Both the position numbers and the translations under genes were made by a program. From NCBI GenBank assembly GCA_021796015.1, contig JAJYOT010000053.1, positions 1-11,858 on the forward strand: 11,858 nt of DNA, in the 5' to 3' direction. The notes below the pieces were generated by a model. That model had not been told where the DNA came from and ran no database searches. It saw only the letters and a list, made by a program, of their open reading frames with translations. Source of the stretch: a bacterium. Its GTDB lineage: Bacteria; Elusimicrobiota; Elusimicrobia; UBA1565; UBA9628. Positions 1-6,988 of the stretch are shown piece after piece (position 1 is the first letter of the stretch; the number at the start of each line of letters is the position of its first letter).

Positions 1-269
1 AATTGCTTTGAGTCAGGACTCTTTAAATTTTTTTTGGGAGCGGAAAAGGTAAAATCCGAAGCGGGGATAAATCCTTCTCTCTTCTCGCCGATATCCACCC
101 AAACGCCTTCGGGGGTCGAAGAAATCACATTGGCCCAAACAATCTGCCGGGAGGATATTTTTTTGGAGAGCCCTTCTTCCTGCGCGAAAAGAGCTTCCAT
201 CTCTTGCCGAGCTGCCCAATCTTCCTTGGACTCCGCCCCGACGGAATCATGCTGCATTTTATCTTCCAT
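1..269 (-). CDS. rpsA: 30S ribosomal protein S1, N-terminal part (cut by window edge)
   Basis: The frame is open from an ATG at 269 to the left edge (89 codons) with no stop. After an acidic, charged leader of about 40 residues it enters an S1/OB-fold repeat. The signature is the stretch reading VWANVISSTPEGVWVDIGEK followed by REGFIPASDF, which matches the classic S1 pattern of a strand, then 'G-V-x-V-D-I-G-x-K-x-E-G-x-I-P'. S1 binds mRNA on the small ribosomal subunit and helps initiation. Position directly after cmk is the conserved cmk-rpsA pairing of many bacteria and strengthens the call. The start has an AGAGG Shine-Dalgarno-like stretch 9 nt upstream. The 49-nt gap to cmk is the largest inside the gene train. 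A TATACT sequence lies in it (309-314) but I see no matching -35, so a private promoter is not established. The remaining S1 repeats lie outside the window. Confidence 0.87.
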   Translation of the reverse strand, partial: MEDKMQHDSVGAESKEDWAARQEMEALFAQEEGLSKKISSRQIVWANVISSTPEGVWVDIGEKREGFIPASDFTFSAPKKNLKSPDSKQ

Positions 270-318
270 TTAACCTAACCTCTTGAGAGTAATCTATCCA
301 AAATTTCAGTATATTGTA

Positions 319-1008
319 TTAAAGTTTTGCCCGACGATGACGAACCATTTTGAGAATTTTTTGGGCCACCGCCCGACGGCTCATATGGGTTGAGTCAATC
401 AAAACGGCATCCTTGGCGAAACTCAAGGGATTAATCTTTCTTTTTAAATCTCCCAAATCCCTTTTCAAAATCGCCTCCTTGATTTTTCCCCAATTGGCGT
501 CTTGCCCAGCGGCTTTTAGTTGGTGATACCGACGCTTGGCCCTTTCTTCAACGGAGGCATCCAGATAAATTTTAAAATCCGCGTTGGGAAAAACATGCGT
601 GGTAATGTCTCGTCCTTCCATGACGACCCCGCCGTCTTTGCCTAAGGTTCGCTGAAGCTTGCAGAAAAATTTCCGCACTCCGGGGTAAGACGCCACTTGG
701 CTAGAGAAAGCCCCAACACGCTCATCCCGTATATGGGCCGACACCGGCACATCATCGACAAAAGTCTTTAAGGTGACGCCGTCGGAAGAGGGACGAAATT
801 CCCAATGAATTTGATGAGCTAGTTTCACGACCTTCTTTTCATCGCTAACGTCTAATTTGTTTTCCAAGGCCTTCCAGGTCAAAGCTCGGTACATCTCTCC
901 GGTGTTGACGAAGTAATAGCCCAAAGACTTTGCCACCCATTGGCCAATGGTTGACTTTCCCACTCCGGCGGGGCCGTCCATCGCGATAATAAAACCCTTT
1001 TTCTTCAT
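319..1008 (-). CDS. cmk: Cytidylate kinase (CMP/dCMP kinase)
   Basis: This 229-residue protein transfers phosphate from ATP to CMP or dCMP in the cytoplasm, feeding CTP and dCTP synthesis. It has the P-loop GPAGVGKS (residues 12-19), the NMP-binding motif NTGEMYRALTW (35-45, usually DTGAMYR), the GRDI motif followed by VFPNADFKIYLDASVEERAKRR, and the C-terminal DAVLIDST segment. All are family hallmarks, and the length is typical. One small oddity is GRDITTHVFP, where GRDIGTVVFP is usual. The ATG overlaps the hisC TGA by four bases (ATGA), so the two are probably translationally coupled. rpsA follows after 49 nt. The hisC-cmk-rpsA order is a known conserved neighbourhood. Confidence 0.96.
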   Translation of the reverse strand: MKKKGFIIAMDGPAGVGKSTIGQWVAKSLGYYFVNTGEMYRALTWKALENKLDVSDEKKVVKLAHQIHWEFRPSSDGVTLKTFVDDVPVSAHIRDERVGAFSSQVASYPGVRKFFCKLQRTLGKDGGVVMEGRDITTHVFPNADFKIYLDASVEERAKRRYHQLKAAGQDANWGKIKEAILKRDLGDLKRKINPLSFAKDAVLIDSTHMSRRAVAQKILKMVRHRRAKL

Positions 1009-2102
1009 TTTAAAATGTCTTTCAAGCTCTTCAAAAGTTTAAGGTGGTCTTGTCTTCTCCCAATGCTGATGCGCACATGAAAGGAAAGCCCGTATTCATC
1101 TAAAGGACGAATGATGATTCCGCGCTCAAGCAGTTTCTGAAAAAGTTGTTTTCCCGGGATCGGCGATTTCGCGAAAACAAAATTACAGGCAGAAGAAATA
1201 ATCTCAAAGCCCAAGGGAGGAAGAGACTTTTCCAGAAAGGCTTTCTCTTTAAGATTTAGCAACACTCCCTTTGACACAAAGCGAGCATCTTTAATCGCCG
1301 CGATACAAGCTCTTTGGGCCGGCAAACTGACGTTAAAAGGCATCCGGATACGGTCCATCCATCCTATGATTTCAGGACTTGTCACGACATATCCGACCCT
1401 TAAACCCGCAAGGCCATAAGCCTTAGAAAAGGTTCTCAATACCGCCACATTAGGTAGCCCTGGTGTCCACAAGGGAATACTTTCGGGATAGTCTTTTTCT
1501 AAACGCGCGTAATGATAATAAGCTTCGTCTAAAATCAAAATCGCCGAAGGCGGAAGCCGGAGAATAAATTTTTCAAGCTCTTTTTGCGAGTTATACGTCC
1601 CTGTGGGATTATTGGGATTCGGAATAAAAACAAGGCGCGTTCTTTCGCTTAAGGCGGCGGCCATGGTCTCAAGATCTAATTTCCAATTTTTCATCGGAAC
1701 TTCAATAACGCTTGCGCCCATCAACATCGATTGCTGGCGAAAACGGACAAAGGCGTATTGGGAGGTCAGGGCTTCTTGGTTTTCATCAAGAAAAGCCTCG
1801 CAAAAAAGGCGAATGATCTCATCGGAGCCGTTGCCAATTAAAACCGATTCCTCCGGAATTTTGTGAAATTGGGCTAAAGCCTTTCTCAATTCGGGGCTGG
1901 CCCCTTCCGGATAGAGAAAGCAATCCTCGGAGGCCTTCTGGTAAACAGACATCGCTTTTGGAGAGGCCCCCAGGGGGTTTTCGTTGGAAGCGAGCTTAAT
2001 GACCTCTTTAAGCCCAAATTCTCTGCGTACGGATTCAATGGATTTCCCGGGGATATAAGGAGAAATTTTTCGCAGCGCTGGGCGGGGAACTATTTGTGAC
2101 AC
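1005..2102 (-). CDS. hisC: Histidinol-phosphate / aromatic aminotransferase (HisC family)
   Basis: This is a fold-type I PLP-dependent aminotransferase of 365 residues. Visible motifs are SNENPLG (39-45), NPNNPTG (162-168), LDEAYY with Asp192, and the PLP-lysine segment TFSKAYGLAGLR (Lys227, Arg235). Near the C-terminus RISIG stands in for the substrate-carboxylate arginine region. The family converts imidazole-acetol phosphate and glutamate to histidinol phosphate. Close relatives transaminate phenylpyruvate and hydroxyphenylpyruvate. I chose a GTG start at 2102 because GGAAGG lies 6 nt upstream and the next residues (SQIVPRPALRKISPYIPG) match the usual HisC N-terminus. An extension to 2192 would overlap pgeF by about 100 nt and add a non-homologous, arginine-rich stretch. 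With the GTG start it overlaps pgeF by 13 nt and cmk by 4 nt. No other his gene is present here, and the cmk-rpsA linkage leaves an aromatic aminotransferase role open. Confidence 0.93.
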   Translation of the reverse strand: MSQIVPRPALRKISPYIPGKSIESVRREFGLKEVIKLASNENPLGASPKAMSVYQKASEDCFLYPEGASPELRKALAQFHKIPEESVLIGNGSDEIIRLFCEAFLDENQEALTSQYAFVRFRQQSMLMGASVIEVPMKNWKLDLETMAAALSERTRLVFIPNPNNPTGTYNSQKELEKFILRLPPSAILILDEAYYHYARLEKDYPESIPLWTPGLPNVAVLRTFSKAYGLAGLRVGYVVTSPEIIGWMDRIRMPFNVSLPAQRACIAAIKDARFVSKGVLLNLKEKAFLEKSLPPLGFEIISSACNFVFAKSPIPGKQLFQKLLERGIIIRPLDEYGLSFHVRISIGRRQDHLKLLKSLKDILK

Positions 2103-2815
2103 GATGGTCCTTCCTTTGCCGTGATAAAAGCGGACATACGTTCTGAGTCTCCTTTGCGAAATGAGAAATATCCCGGCGAACAAACGGTGCATTCCGAACT
2201 TAGATAAATTGAATTTTCCGACAGCCCTGCGCGCAATAGCTGGTTTTTGGCTTCGAGATTTAAATCAAGACGCAGCCCTTTTTTGTCCTCAATAAAGTCT
2301 TCAGGTGGGAAAAATTCCTTAATTTCAGGGCCCACTTCGCAACAGCAAGATCCGATGTGAGGGCCGGCCGAGGCCAACAACTCTTCCGCGTTGACGTTAA
2401 AAACTCTCTGCATCTCGGTAGCGGCAATATAGGCGAAACTTTTGGCCATTCCCCGCCACCCGGCGTGAAAAACCCCGAAAACCGGGCGTTTTCTGGACCA
2501 TATAAAAAGTGGAACACAATCGGCCACCAAGACCATGGGAATCACTGCTTCTTGGCGACAAAACCAGCCATCGCCTTCAAGAATCTTTTCTTCGTCTTTC
2601 TCGGCCTCAAAAATCTTCGTTCCGTGGACTTGGCTTAAGACACGCGGAGTTTTTCCGCTCAAGTCCGAGATTTCCGAAAAAACTCGTTTGCGAACCTGAA
2701 GGTCTTTGAGGTTTCCCAAAGAACGTTTAGTCAAACCGCCGAAAAAGCCGCACTCGGCCATCCGCGAGTCCTGCCAGAGGCTTTGCGATAAAACTTCAGG
2801 CTCTCTGATCGGCAT
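2090..2815 (-). CDS. pgeF: PgeF-type multicopper-oxidase-fold protein (peptidoglycan editing factor / purine nucleoside enzyme, YfiH/YlmD family)
   Basis: This 241-residue protein belongs to the DUF152/LACC1 family. The metal site is complete: His64 in SQVHG, Cys100 in ADCVPL, and His117 in FHAGWRG. The GPHIGSCCCEVG segment (151-162) matches the family GPxIGxCCYEVG motif. E. coli PgeF (YfiH) keeps L-Ser out of the peptide stem of peptidoglycan precursors. Other family members (Geobacillus YlmD, human LACC1) have been shown to cleave or deaminate purine nucleosides. Both roles suit this position, downstream of murB-ftsZ and next to a deoxynucleoside kinase. The ATG at 2815 overlaps the dNK 3' end by 20 nt and lacks a clear Shine-Dalgarno. 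A second in-frame ATG at 2761 has AGGA 7 nt upstream, but it would trim the N-terminal segment that family members have, so I keep 2815 with some doubt. Confidence 0.92.
   Translation of the reverse strand: MPIREPEVLSQSLWQDSRMAECGFFGGLTKRSLGNLKDLQVRKRVFSEISDLSGKTPRVLSQVHGTKIFEAEKDEEKILEGDGWFCRQEAVIPMVLVADCVPLFIWSRKRPVFGVFHAGWRGMAKSFAYIAATEMQRVFNVNAEELLASAGPHIGSCCCEVGPEIKEFFPPEDFIEDKKGLRLDLNLEAKNQLLRAGLSENSIYLSSECTVCSPGYFSFRKGDSERMSAFITAKEGPSCHK
2109..2114 (-). promoter_or_regulatory. Ribosome binding site deciding the hisC GTG start
   Basis: On the minus strand the sequence reads GGAAGG, 6 nt before GTG at 2102, inside the last codons of pgeF. It is a better Shine-Dalgarno match than anything near the upstream in-frame starts, and fixes the hisC start. 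Confidence 0.6.
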
Positions 2816-3515
2816 AGAGTTTTGTTTTATTTTCAGAAGCGGGTTTAAGCGAACGAATAGGGCGAACCCATTTGGTAAAGCTAGACGGCTTTAAAGAGTA
2901 TTCATGAATCAATCGAATCACCTCGGAAATAGGCAGAAATTTTTCCCAATTGAGCCTTAAGATGCGCACTCCCGCCTGTTCCATTTCCGCAACGAATTGA
3001 TCATAGTTAGACTGAAGATATTTTAAATACTCAAGCGTAATTGTTTTCTCCATCGGGCGTCCGCGGGCTTTAATGCGCTCAAGAGCGGTTTCAGGGCTGC
3101 ACTGAATATAGACGAGAATTTGCGGAAAAACAAGCTCGCGAAGCACCATGTTGTCGAAGAGATCTAAATAGGTGTTGTAATCCAAATCTGAAATAATCTT
3201 GTCGGGATGAGCGTTGAGCATCCGCGCAAAAATAGTGTCTTCCCAAATGGTGCGGTCTTGAACCACTCCTCTAATTTTTCCAAGACTGATGCGAGTCACG
3301 AATTCCCGGTGCTGCCTGAAACGATGATTGAGAAGCCAAACCTGCATCATCGTGCCGTATCCTTTCATGTCATGATAAAAATGCTCGAGATACGGATTTC
3401 CCTCGACTTCTTCCAGAACCGGCTCAAAATTGAGAGCCTTGGCCAAATCGACAGTCAAGGTGGACTTTCCAACTCCGATAGTTCCCGCGATTCCTATATA
3501 GCCTTCGGCAAACAT
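2796..3515 (-). CDS. Deoxynucleoside kinase (deoxyadenosine/deoxyguanosine kinase type)
   Basis: This 239-residue P-loop kinase of the dNK/thymidine-kinase-2 family phosphorylates a deoxynucleoside with ATP, probably a purine one, in cytoplasmic salvage. Motifs are the P-loop GTIGVGKST (11-19), the EEVEGNPYLEHFY substrate segment (35-47), the DRTIWEDTIFA motif (87-97, the DRS/ExED signature with the catalytic carboxylate) and the arginine-rich LID R147-K157 containing RGRPMEK. Bacterial dAdo/dGuo kinases are usually about 205-225 residues. This one has a C-terminal tail of about 25 residues (from about 212) rich in Lys, Ser and Arg, with no motif I recognise. Substrate specificity cannot be read from the sequence by eye. 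Its ATG lies 3 nt after the pilT stop, with a G-rich stretch just upstream, so it is very likely cotranscribed and coupled. Confidence 0.9.
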   Translation of the reverse strand: MFAEGYIGIAGTIGVGKSTLTVDLAKALNFEPVLEEVEGNPYLEHFYHDMKGYGTMMQVWLLNHRFRQHREFVTRISLGKIRGVVQDRTIWEDTIFARMLNAHPDKIISDLDYNTYLDLFDNMVLRELVFPQILVYIQCSPETALERIKARGRPMEKTITLEYLKYLQSNYDQFVAEMEQAGVRILRLNWEKFLPISEVIRLIHEYSLKPSSFTKWVRPIRSLKPASENKTKLYADQRA

Positions 3516-3518
3516 TTT

Positions 3519-4598
3519 TCACCCCATCCGGATTTCTTGTTCAATTCCCTTCATCGCCAGTTTCAAATCGTCAGGACTGGTGGCGGCATCCATGATATCG
3601 TTTTCGGAAGCGAGTCCATCTTTAAAAAGACGAAAGAGAGATTGATTAAAAGTTTGCATCCCGTAAAATTGTCCTTTGCCGATGGCTTGAACGATTCCAT
3701 TGGAATCGTTATCCTCAATGAGTTTTTTAATATGGGCGGTGACGATCATGATTTCTAGAGCCGGAACCCGTCCCCCTTTTGAACAGGACAAAAGTCTCTG
3801 GCTGATGACGGCTTTGAGGGTTTCGGCTAATTCTTTACGCATCAAATTCTGTTGGTGGGGAGGATAGAGATCGATAATGCGGGTAATGGTCTGAGCCGTG
3901 TCGACCGTGTGCATGGTCGCCAAAACCAAGTGCCCGGTCTGAGCCGCCGTCAAAGCCGCCATGGTCGTTTCAAGATCGCGCATTTCTCCAAGCAAAATAA
4001 CGTCGGGGTCCTGCCTTAACGCCATTCTAAGGCCTTCCGCAAAAGAATCGGTGTCCTGGCCGATTTCTCTTTGAGTGACAATGGCCTTTTTATCTTTATG
4101 TAAAAATTCGATAGGGTCCTCTACCGTCAGAATATGACAAGGCCTAGTTTCGTTGATGGCATCTACCATCGCCGCCAAGGTCGAAGATTTGCCAGAACCA
4201 GTCGCTCCGGTCACCAATACCAAACCGCGCCGTAGATCCGCGATTTTTCGCAGCGTCGCGGCCGGAAGCTTGAGCCCCTGAAAAGAGGGAATTTCAACCG
4301 GAATATAGCGAATGGCCAAAGACAAGCGCCCTCGTTGATGGAAAGCATTGACGCGAAAACGCGCGACATTTCCGGCTTCAAAGGAAAAATCGCACTCGCC
4401 TTTTTCATCGAATATTTTTTTCGCATGGGGGGTGATCAGTTTTTTTAAAATATCCTCGACCAAGGTCTGCGTCAGTATCTCTTGTGAAAAAGGCGTCAAT
4501 TGTCCGTCAATGCGAATATGGGGAACTCCGCCAACTCTCAGATGAATATCGCTGCCTTTTTTGTCGATAGTCGCCTGCAAAACGCTTTGAATATCCAT
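3519..4598 (-). CDS. pilT: Type IV pilus retraction-type ATPase, PilT/PilU family
   Basis: This 359-residue hexameric secretion-superfamily ATPase is expected at the cytoplasmic base of a type IV pilus, where PilT drives depolymerisation of the fibre. The N-terminal SDIHLRVGGVPHIRIDG (16-32) is the usual PilT PAS-like domain start. Then come Walker A GATGSGKS (131-138), the Asp-box VEDPIEF (159-165), Walker B VILLGEMRD (200-208) and the His-box TGHLVLATMHT (221-231). The ATPase core is therefore intact. The C-terminal AIRNLIRE motif typical of retracting PilT is degenerate, reading HIKKLIED. This leaves a PilU-like or divergent role possible. It lies 6 nt after ftsZ and 3 nt before dNK. No pilin, PilB, PilC or secretin gene is visible in the window. 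Confidence 0.94.
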   Translation of the reverse strand: MDIQSVLQATIDKKGSDIHLRVGGVPHIRIDGQLTPFSQEILTQTLVEDILKKLITPHAKKIFDEKGECDFSFEAGNVARFRVNAFHQRGRLSLAIRYIPVEIPSFQGLKLPAATLRKIADLRRGLVLVTGATGSGKSSTLAAMVDAINETRPCHILTVEDPIEFLHKDKKAIVTQREIGQDTDSFAEGLRMALRQDPDVILLGEMRDLETTMAALTAAQTGHLVLATMHTVDTAQTITRIIDLYPPHQQNLMRKELAETLKAVISQRLLSCSKGGRVPALEIMIVTAHIKKLIEDNDSNGIVQAIGKGQFYGMQTFNQSLFRLFKDGLASENDIMDAATSPDDLKLAMKGIEQEIRMG

Positions 4599-4604
4599 AG
4601 TCTC

Positions 4605-5735
4605 TTATTTGAGCCTCCGGGTCTTGAGCCTCAGAAACGCGGGTTTGGATAAATCATCCAAGTCCTGCGGCTTTGAGGCGTCCACCGAGCCTTTTTTTCT
4701 CCCCGCAAGAATGATTTCATTGGGATCATCCTGTAAATGATTGGCTTTAAAAAAATGGCGCGGATTTCTTCTTACTGGAAAACCAGTAGCGATCACCGTG
4801 ATGCGAATTGAATCGCCCAAAGAATCGTCATAGGCCTTTCCCATTTTAATTTTGGCGTCAGGACTGGCGGCGCCCGTGATTAAATCCATCGCTTCTTCCA
4901 TTTCCGCAAGCTTAAGCCCGTCTTTGCGCCCGGTGATATTGACGATTAAGCCCTTGGCGCCATCCATGACGACATTCTCAAGAAGCGGAGAATGTATCGC
5001 CGCCTTGGCCGCGGCCGCCGCACGCCCCATTCCCGAGGCTTCTCCCATCCCGATTAAAGCTTCTCCGGCGTCTTTCATAATCGCCCGCATATCGTTTAAG
5101 TCCATATTGATATTGCCGGGCATGGTAATGACGTCTGAAATAGATTGAATCGCTTTTCTTAAGACATCATCGGCTAAGTGAAACGCGGACTCCGCCGTTG
5201 TCTCTGAATCGCTGACATCAAGCAAACGCTGATTGGGAATCACTAACAGGGTATCCACATTCTTGCGCATCTCTTGAATTCCCTGCTCCGCGATATTGGC
5301 GCGATTGAGTTTTTCAAAAGCGAAGGGCCTGGTGACGACTCCCACGGTTAAAGCGCCTAAATCGCGGGCAATTTGAGAAACCAAGGGGGCGCCGCCGGTT
5401 CCCGTTCCGCCCCCCATCCCCGCAGTAATGAAAACCAAATCCGACCCCTTGAGGATTTCGCGAATCTGTTCGGCGCTCTCTTCCATTGCCGCGCGCCCGC
5501 GCGCGGAATCTCCGCCAACCCCAAGGCCTTTAGTGAGTTTTTCCCCAATCTGAACGCGAATATGCGCCAAACTTCTTCTGAGGTCTTGGGCGTCGGAATT
5601 GGCCGCGATCAGTTCAACCGCCTTAATTCCAGCTTCCGCCATCCGGTTAATCGCGTTTCCACCGGCTCCGCCGACTCCAATGGCCTTGATGACGGCGCGG
5701 GTTTCATGCACGTCTTCTAAAACCTGGATTTTCAT
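4605..5735 (-). CDS. ftsZ: Cell division GTPase FtsZ
   Basis: This 376-residue tubulin homologue polymerises with GTP to form the division ring. Nucleotide-binding motifs are GVGGAGGNAINRM (20-32), NSDAQDL (46-52, where NTDAQxL is commoner) and the tubulin signature GGGTGTG (108-114). The T7 catalytic loop NMDLNDM (210-216) keeps the residues that hydrolyse GTP in the neighbouring subunit. The globular core ends near residue 319. A short linker of about 40 residues follows, then a C-terminal peptide containing DDLSKPAFLRLK and a basic end (TRRLK). This matches the D-x-P-x-F-L-R anchor used by FtsA and other partners. The start lies 3 nt after the ftsA stop, with AGGAG upstream in the ftsA 3' end. 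It is the fourth gene of the train starting at murB. Confidence 0.98.
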   Translation of the reverse strand: MKIQVLEDVHETRAVIKAIGVGGAGGNAINRMAEAGIKAVELIAANSDAQDLRRSLAHIRVQIGEKLTKGLGVGGDSARGRAAMEESAEQIREILKGSDLVFITAGMGGGTGTGGAPLVSQIARDLGALTVGVVTRPFAFEKLNRANIAEQGIQEMRKNVDTLLVIPNQRLLDVSDSETTAESAFHLADDVLRKAIQSISDVITMPGNINMDLNDMRAIMKDAGEALIGMGEASGMGRAAAAAKAAIHSPLLENVVMDGAKGLIVNITGRKDGLKLAEMEEAMDLITGAASPDAKIKMGKAYDDSLGDSIRITVIATGFPVRRNPRHFFKANHLQDDPNEIILAGRKKGSVDASKPQDLDDLSKPAFLRLKTRRLK

Positions 5736-5738
5736 CTT

Positions 5739-6980
5739 TTAAAAAAGCTCCTGAAAGACCGAAGTCATATTTTTAAGCCACGCCGGCTTTTTGCTGGGCA
5801 TTATGCGGCGATTCGGGGAAGCGATGGAAAGCGGGAGAGAGTTGGCTAAAAGCCCCAGCGCGGTCGAATACGCCGGAGACGCCCAGATTGAATCGACCGC
5901 GAACATCTCCGGATGAGCCACCGCCACGCGAGCGGGAATACCCAGAATTTGGTTTGCCGCATCGCTCATGCCCCGCATTAGAGCTCCCCCTCCCGCTAAA
6001 ATGACTCCGCCAGGTCCGACGACATCGGCATATGAGGAGCCTCGGATATCTTCTTCAATTAAGGTCAAAATTTCTTCTACGCGCGGAAGAACGATGCCCA
6101 TGACCGCGCTCACCTTGATTTTGCCCGGGGTGCGGCCATCAACCCCATTAAATTCCAATTCCTCGTCTTCTCCCAAAAAAGATGGATGGGCAAACCCATG
6201 CTCGACTTTGAGACGTTCCGCCGTCGCTAAAGAGGTGCGAAGCCCCACCGCCAAGTCTCGAGTGATGAAATCAGATCCAACGGGGAGCTCTTTGGAATAG
6301 CGAATGCTCCCCTCGGAGTATATTCCAATCGAAACCGATTGTCCGCCAATGTCGACAAAAAGAGCCCCCAACTCTTTTTCCTCGGGCGTCACCAAGACGT
6401 CTCCCGCGGCCAACAAACCGTAAACCGTTTCCTTGGCCTCAAAGCCCGCTTGGGCCACCGCTTTCGCCAAATTATTTAAGTGCGCCGAAGAAGCGGTGAC
6501 GATGTGGACCTCGACTTCCAGCAAAGAGCCTTCCATTCCCACCGGATCCGGAACGCCTCTTTGGCGGTCCAAAGTGTATGACTGAGGCATCACGTGCAAA
6601 ATCTCTCGATCGGAAGAAAGGGGAAGGGCCTTGGCATTGGCGATGACGCCCTCGACATCCTCGGGAGTAATTTCCTTATCGGTCCGGGCAATATTAAAGG
6701 CGCCTCGGTTATTAAAAGATTGCAAATGGCTGCCGCGAATACCGACGACGAGTTCTTTGACCTCGCAATGGGAATCTTTTTCCGCCCGTTCAACCGCGTC
6801 CCGAATGGAGCGAGCCGTCTCTTGAATATTAATGACCACTCCGCCTTTAAGCCCGCGACAAGGGACGCTAGCCCCCCCAATGACCCGCACCAAACCCTGC
6901 CCTTCTCCGCGCTCGCCAATCAAGCAAGTAATGCGGCTACTCCCGATATCGAGCCCCGCCAACACATTTTCCGTAGACAT
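5739..6980 (-). CDS. ftsA: Cell division protein FtsA (actin-like FtsZ membrane anchor)
   Basis: This 413-residue actin-fold ATPase tethers FtsZ to the inner membrane and recruits later division proteins. Visible are phosphate-1 AGLDIGSSRI (8-17), the SHS2/1C domain region that distinguishes FtsA from MreB (about 80-165), phosphate-2 in the segment FVDIGGQSVSIG, and the adenosine motif GGVILAGGGALMRGM. At the very end PAWLKNMTSVFQELF forms the amphipathic membrane-targeting helix typical of FtsA. The ATG is preceded by AGGGGG at 4 nt spacing, and the gene lies 8 nt after ftsQ and 3 nt before ftsZ. Length is normal for the family and no key motif is missing. Confidence 0.97.
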   Translation of the reverse strand: MSTENVLAGLDIGSSRITCLIGERGEGQGLVRVIGGASVPCRGLKGGVVINIQETARSIRDAVERAEKDSHCEVKELVVGIRGSHLQSFNNRGAFNIARTDKEITPEDVEGVIANAKALPLSSDREILHVMPQSYTLDRQRGVPDPVGMEGSLLEVEVHIVTASSAHLNNLAKAVAQAGFEAKETVYGLLAAGDVLVTPEEKELGALFVDIGGQSVSIGIYSEGSIRYSKELPVGSDFITRDLAVGLRTSLATAERLKVEHGFAHPSFLGEDEELEFNGVDGRTPGKIKVSAVMGIVLPRVEEILTLIEEDIRGSSYADVVGPGGVILAGGGALMRGMSDAANQILGIPARVAVAHPEMFAVDSIWASPAYSTALGLLANSLPLSIASPNRRIMPSKKPAWLKNMTSVFQELF

Positions 6981-6988
6981 CTGACCCC

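Noticed and set aside
23..36. A slippery-looking AAATTTA heptamer after a run of eight A on the minus strand within rpsA, in the X-XXY-YYZ phase for -1 frameshifting
   Set aside because: The -1 frame stops within a few codons and would only truncate S1. No stimulatory stem-loop can be judged this close to the edge, and A/T runs are common in this genome. Most likely chance.
309..314. TATACT in the cmk-rpsA gap as a private rpsA promoter
   Set aside because: No -35-like hexamer is found at 16-18 nt upstream and there is no extended -10 TG, so the evidence is one hexamer only.
2103..2192. N-terminal extension of hisC to an upstream in-frame start at 2192
   Set aside because: The added 30 residues are Arg-rich, unlike any HisC N-terminus, and would overlap pgeF by about 100 nt. 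The GTG at 2102 has a good ribosome binding site.
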